Shown in pieces: positions 12,329-13,356 of a stretch of DNA of 13,356 nt. This DNA comes from an uncultured Sphingomonas sp. (lineage in GTDB: Bacteria > Pseudomonadota > Alphaproteobacteria > Sphingomonadales > Sphingomonadaceae), in NCBI GenBank assembly GCA_946482655.1, contig CAMLSA010000092.1, positions 1 through 13,356 of the forward strand, written 5' to 3'. The notes below the pieces were generated by a model. It did not search any database and was not told the origin of the DNA. It saw only the letters and a program-made list of their open reading frames with translations. The position numbers were made by a program, and so were the translations under genes. Position 1 is the first letter of the stretch, and every line of letters begins with the position of its first letter.

Positions 12329-13356
12329 ATGCCTTCATTCGCCCGCGAACTCGAACAGACGCTGCACAACGCGCTGAGCGCCGCCAGCAGTCGGCGGCAT
12401 GAATATGCGACGCTCGAACATCTTCTGCTCGCGCTGATCGCCGACGAGCATGCGTCCAAGGTCATGACCGCCTGCGGTGTCGACCTGAACGAGCTTCGCA
12501 ACGCGGTCACCAACTATCTCGACACCGAACTCGATGCACTCAAGGTCGAGGGGGAGACCGATCCTTCCCCGACCAGCGGCTTTCAGCGCGTCGTCCAGCG
12601 CGCGATCCTCCACGTCCAGTCCTCGGGCCGCGAGGAGGTGACCGGCGCCAATGTGCTCGTCGCGCTGTTCAGCGAGCGCGAGAGCTACGCTGTTTTCTTC
12701 CTGCAGCAGCAGGACATGAGCCGCCTCGATGCGGTCAGCTTCATCAGCCACGGTGTCGGCAAGGCCGGCCAACCCACGGAGCAACGCGAAGTGAAGGGCG
12801 CTGAAGAAGAGAAGAGCCAGGCCAAGTCCGACGGCAAGAAGGGTGAGAGCGCGCTCAAGCAATTCTGCGTCAATCTCAACGAGAAGGCCAAGAACGGCAA
12901 GGTCGATCCGCTGATCGGCCGTGGCCCCGAGGTCGACCGCACGGTCCAGATCCTCTGCCGCCGCTCGAAGAACAATCCGCTTTATGTGGGCGATCCCGGC
13001 GTCGGCAAGACCGCGATCGCCGAAGGCCTCGCCCGCAAGATCGTCGAGGGCGACGTTCCCGAGGTGCTGCTGCCGGCGGTGATCTACTCCCTCGACATGG
13101 GCGCGCTGCTCGCCGGCACCCGCTACCGCGGCGATTTCGAGGAGCGGCTCAAGCAGGTCGTCACCGAGCTCGAGAAGCTTCCCCATGCGGTTCTGTTCAT
13201 AGACGAGATCCACACGGTCATCGGCGCGGGCGCCACCTCCGGGGGCGCGATGGATGCGTCGAACCTGCTCAAACCGGCCTTGTCAGGGGGCACGATCCGC
13301 TGCATCGGATCGACCACCTACAAGGAATTCCGCAACCATTTCGAGAAGGACCGCGC
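12329..13356 (+). CDS. clpA: ATP-dependent Clp protease ATPase subunit ClpA (5' part)
   Basis: The frame stays open to the window end, giving the first 342 residues of a protein normally of about 750-780. Visible parts are the double Clp N-domain (1-145, MPSFARELEQTLHNAL and repeat QRVVQRAILHVQSSGREEVTGANVLVALF), a charged linker (150-175, EQREVKGAEEEKSQAKSDGKK) and most of the first AAA+ module, with Walker A GDPGVGKT (221-228), Walker B VLFIDE (288-293) and sensor-1 region CIGSTTYKEFR. ClpA unfolds substrates and feeds them to ClpP in the cytoplasm. The short linker and absence of a ClpB-type middle domain fit ClpA. ATG 12329 is preceded by GGAG at 12315-12318. The adaptor gene clpS, often directly upstream, is not in the 120-bp gap or the preceding genes. 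Confidence 0.96.
   Translation, partial: MPSFARELEQTLHNALSAASSRRHEYATLEHLLLALIADEHASKVMTACGVDLNELRNAVTNYLDTELDALKVEGETDPSPTSGFQRVVQRAILHVQSSGREEVTGANVLVALFSERESYAVFFLQQQDMSRLDAVSFISHGVGKAGQPTEQREVKGAEEEKSQAKSDGKKGESALKQFCVNLNEKAKNGKVDPLIGRGPEVDRTVQILCRRSKNNPLYVGDPGVGKTAIAEGLARKIVEGDVPEVLLPAVIYSLDMGALLAGTRYRGDFEERLKQVVTELEKLPHAVLFIDEIHTVIGAGATSGGAMDASNLLKPALSGGTIRCIGSTTYKEFRNHFEKDR

Noticed and set aside
12335..13213. 292-codon minus-strand frame opposite clpA
   Set aside because: clpA on the plus strand is unmistakable (Walker A and B, N-domain repeats); the opposite frame is a codon-bias shadow.
1..13356. CRISPR array or rRNA
   Set aside because: I saw no regularly spaced direct repeats with spacers and no rRNA-like stretch; the repeats found are all explained by the island ends or by local palindromes.

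Overview
The window looks like a sphingomonad (Alphaproteobacteria, Sphingomonadales) chromosome carrying a small integrated element. The right-hand half (about 7.05-13.36 kb) is GC-rich core genome. It holds tgt, a TauE/SafE permease, DUF488, KTSC and DUF4142 proteins, a quinone oxidoreductase, a DUF1192 protein and the start of clpA. The assignment to this group is an inference from protein character and GC (about 73% by hand count at 7201-7260), not from a database search.

The left-hand half (1-7053) is an integrated island of about 7 kb. It is bounded by a perfect 53-bp direct repeat (1-53 = 7001-7053) made of the 3' part of a tRNA-Val(GAC) gene. A lambda-type tyrosine integrase (173-1210) lies immediately inside the left repeat. 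The right end holds a complete tRNA-Val gene (6978-7052) followed by a strong bidirectional terminator (7051-7094). Two more repeat families frame the ends: a nearly identical 20-bp direct repeat (142-161 and 6868-6887) containing AACACA twice at 11-bp spacing, and a 15-bp inverted repeat (72-86 and 6948-6962). Both look like arm-type integrase sites of the former attP.

Cargo of the island, left to right: a small helical protein after int; a two-helix membrane protein (1669-1941) convergent with a two-anchor membrane protein (1945-2550, minus); a resolvase/invertase-type serine recombinase (2826-3419) whose likely promoter is flanked by 9-bp inverted repeats; a 36-codon stump of an SNase-like nuclease overlapping the recombinase stop; an unrecognised 256-aa protein of low GC (3582-4352, about 37% GC at 4021-4080); a zinc-ribbon protein (4437-5042) behind two AT-rich palindromes; a small exported protein (5064-5549, minus); an XRE-type repressor (5705-5908); and, convergent with it and next to the right attachment end, an Abi-alpha/DUF4393 family protein (5930-6832, minus). 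The Abi-alpha protein is the clearest hint that the island carries an anti-phage function. No replication, packaging or conjugation gene is recognisable, so this is a small genomic island, satellite-like element or degraded prophage rather than a full phage or ICE.

The core half reads as ordinary housekeeping: tgt (queuosine modification) is divergent from the permease; three small conserved genes follow on the plus strand; a lipoprotein gene converges on the quinone oxidoreductase across a hairpin terminator; then DUF1192 and clpA run on the plus strand. clpA is cut by the window end, and no clpS gene precedes it here.
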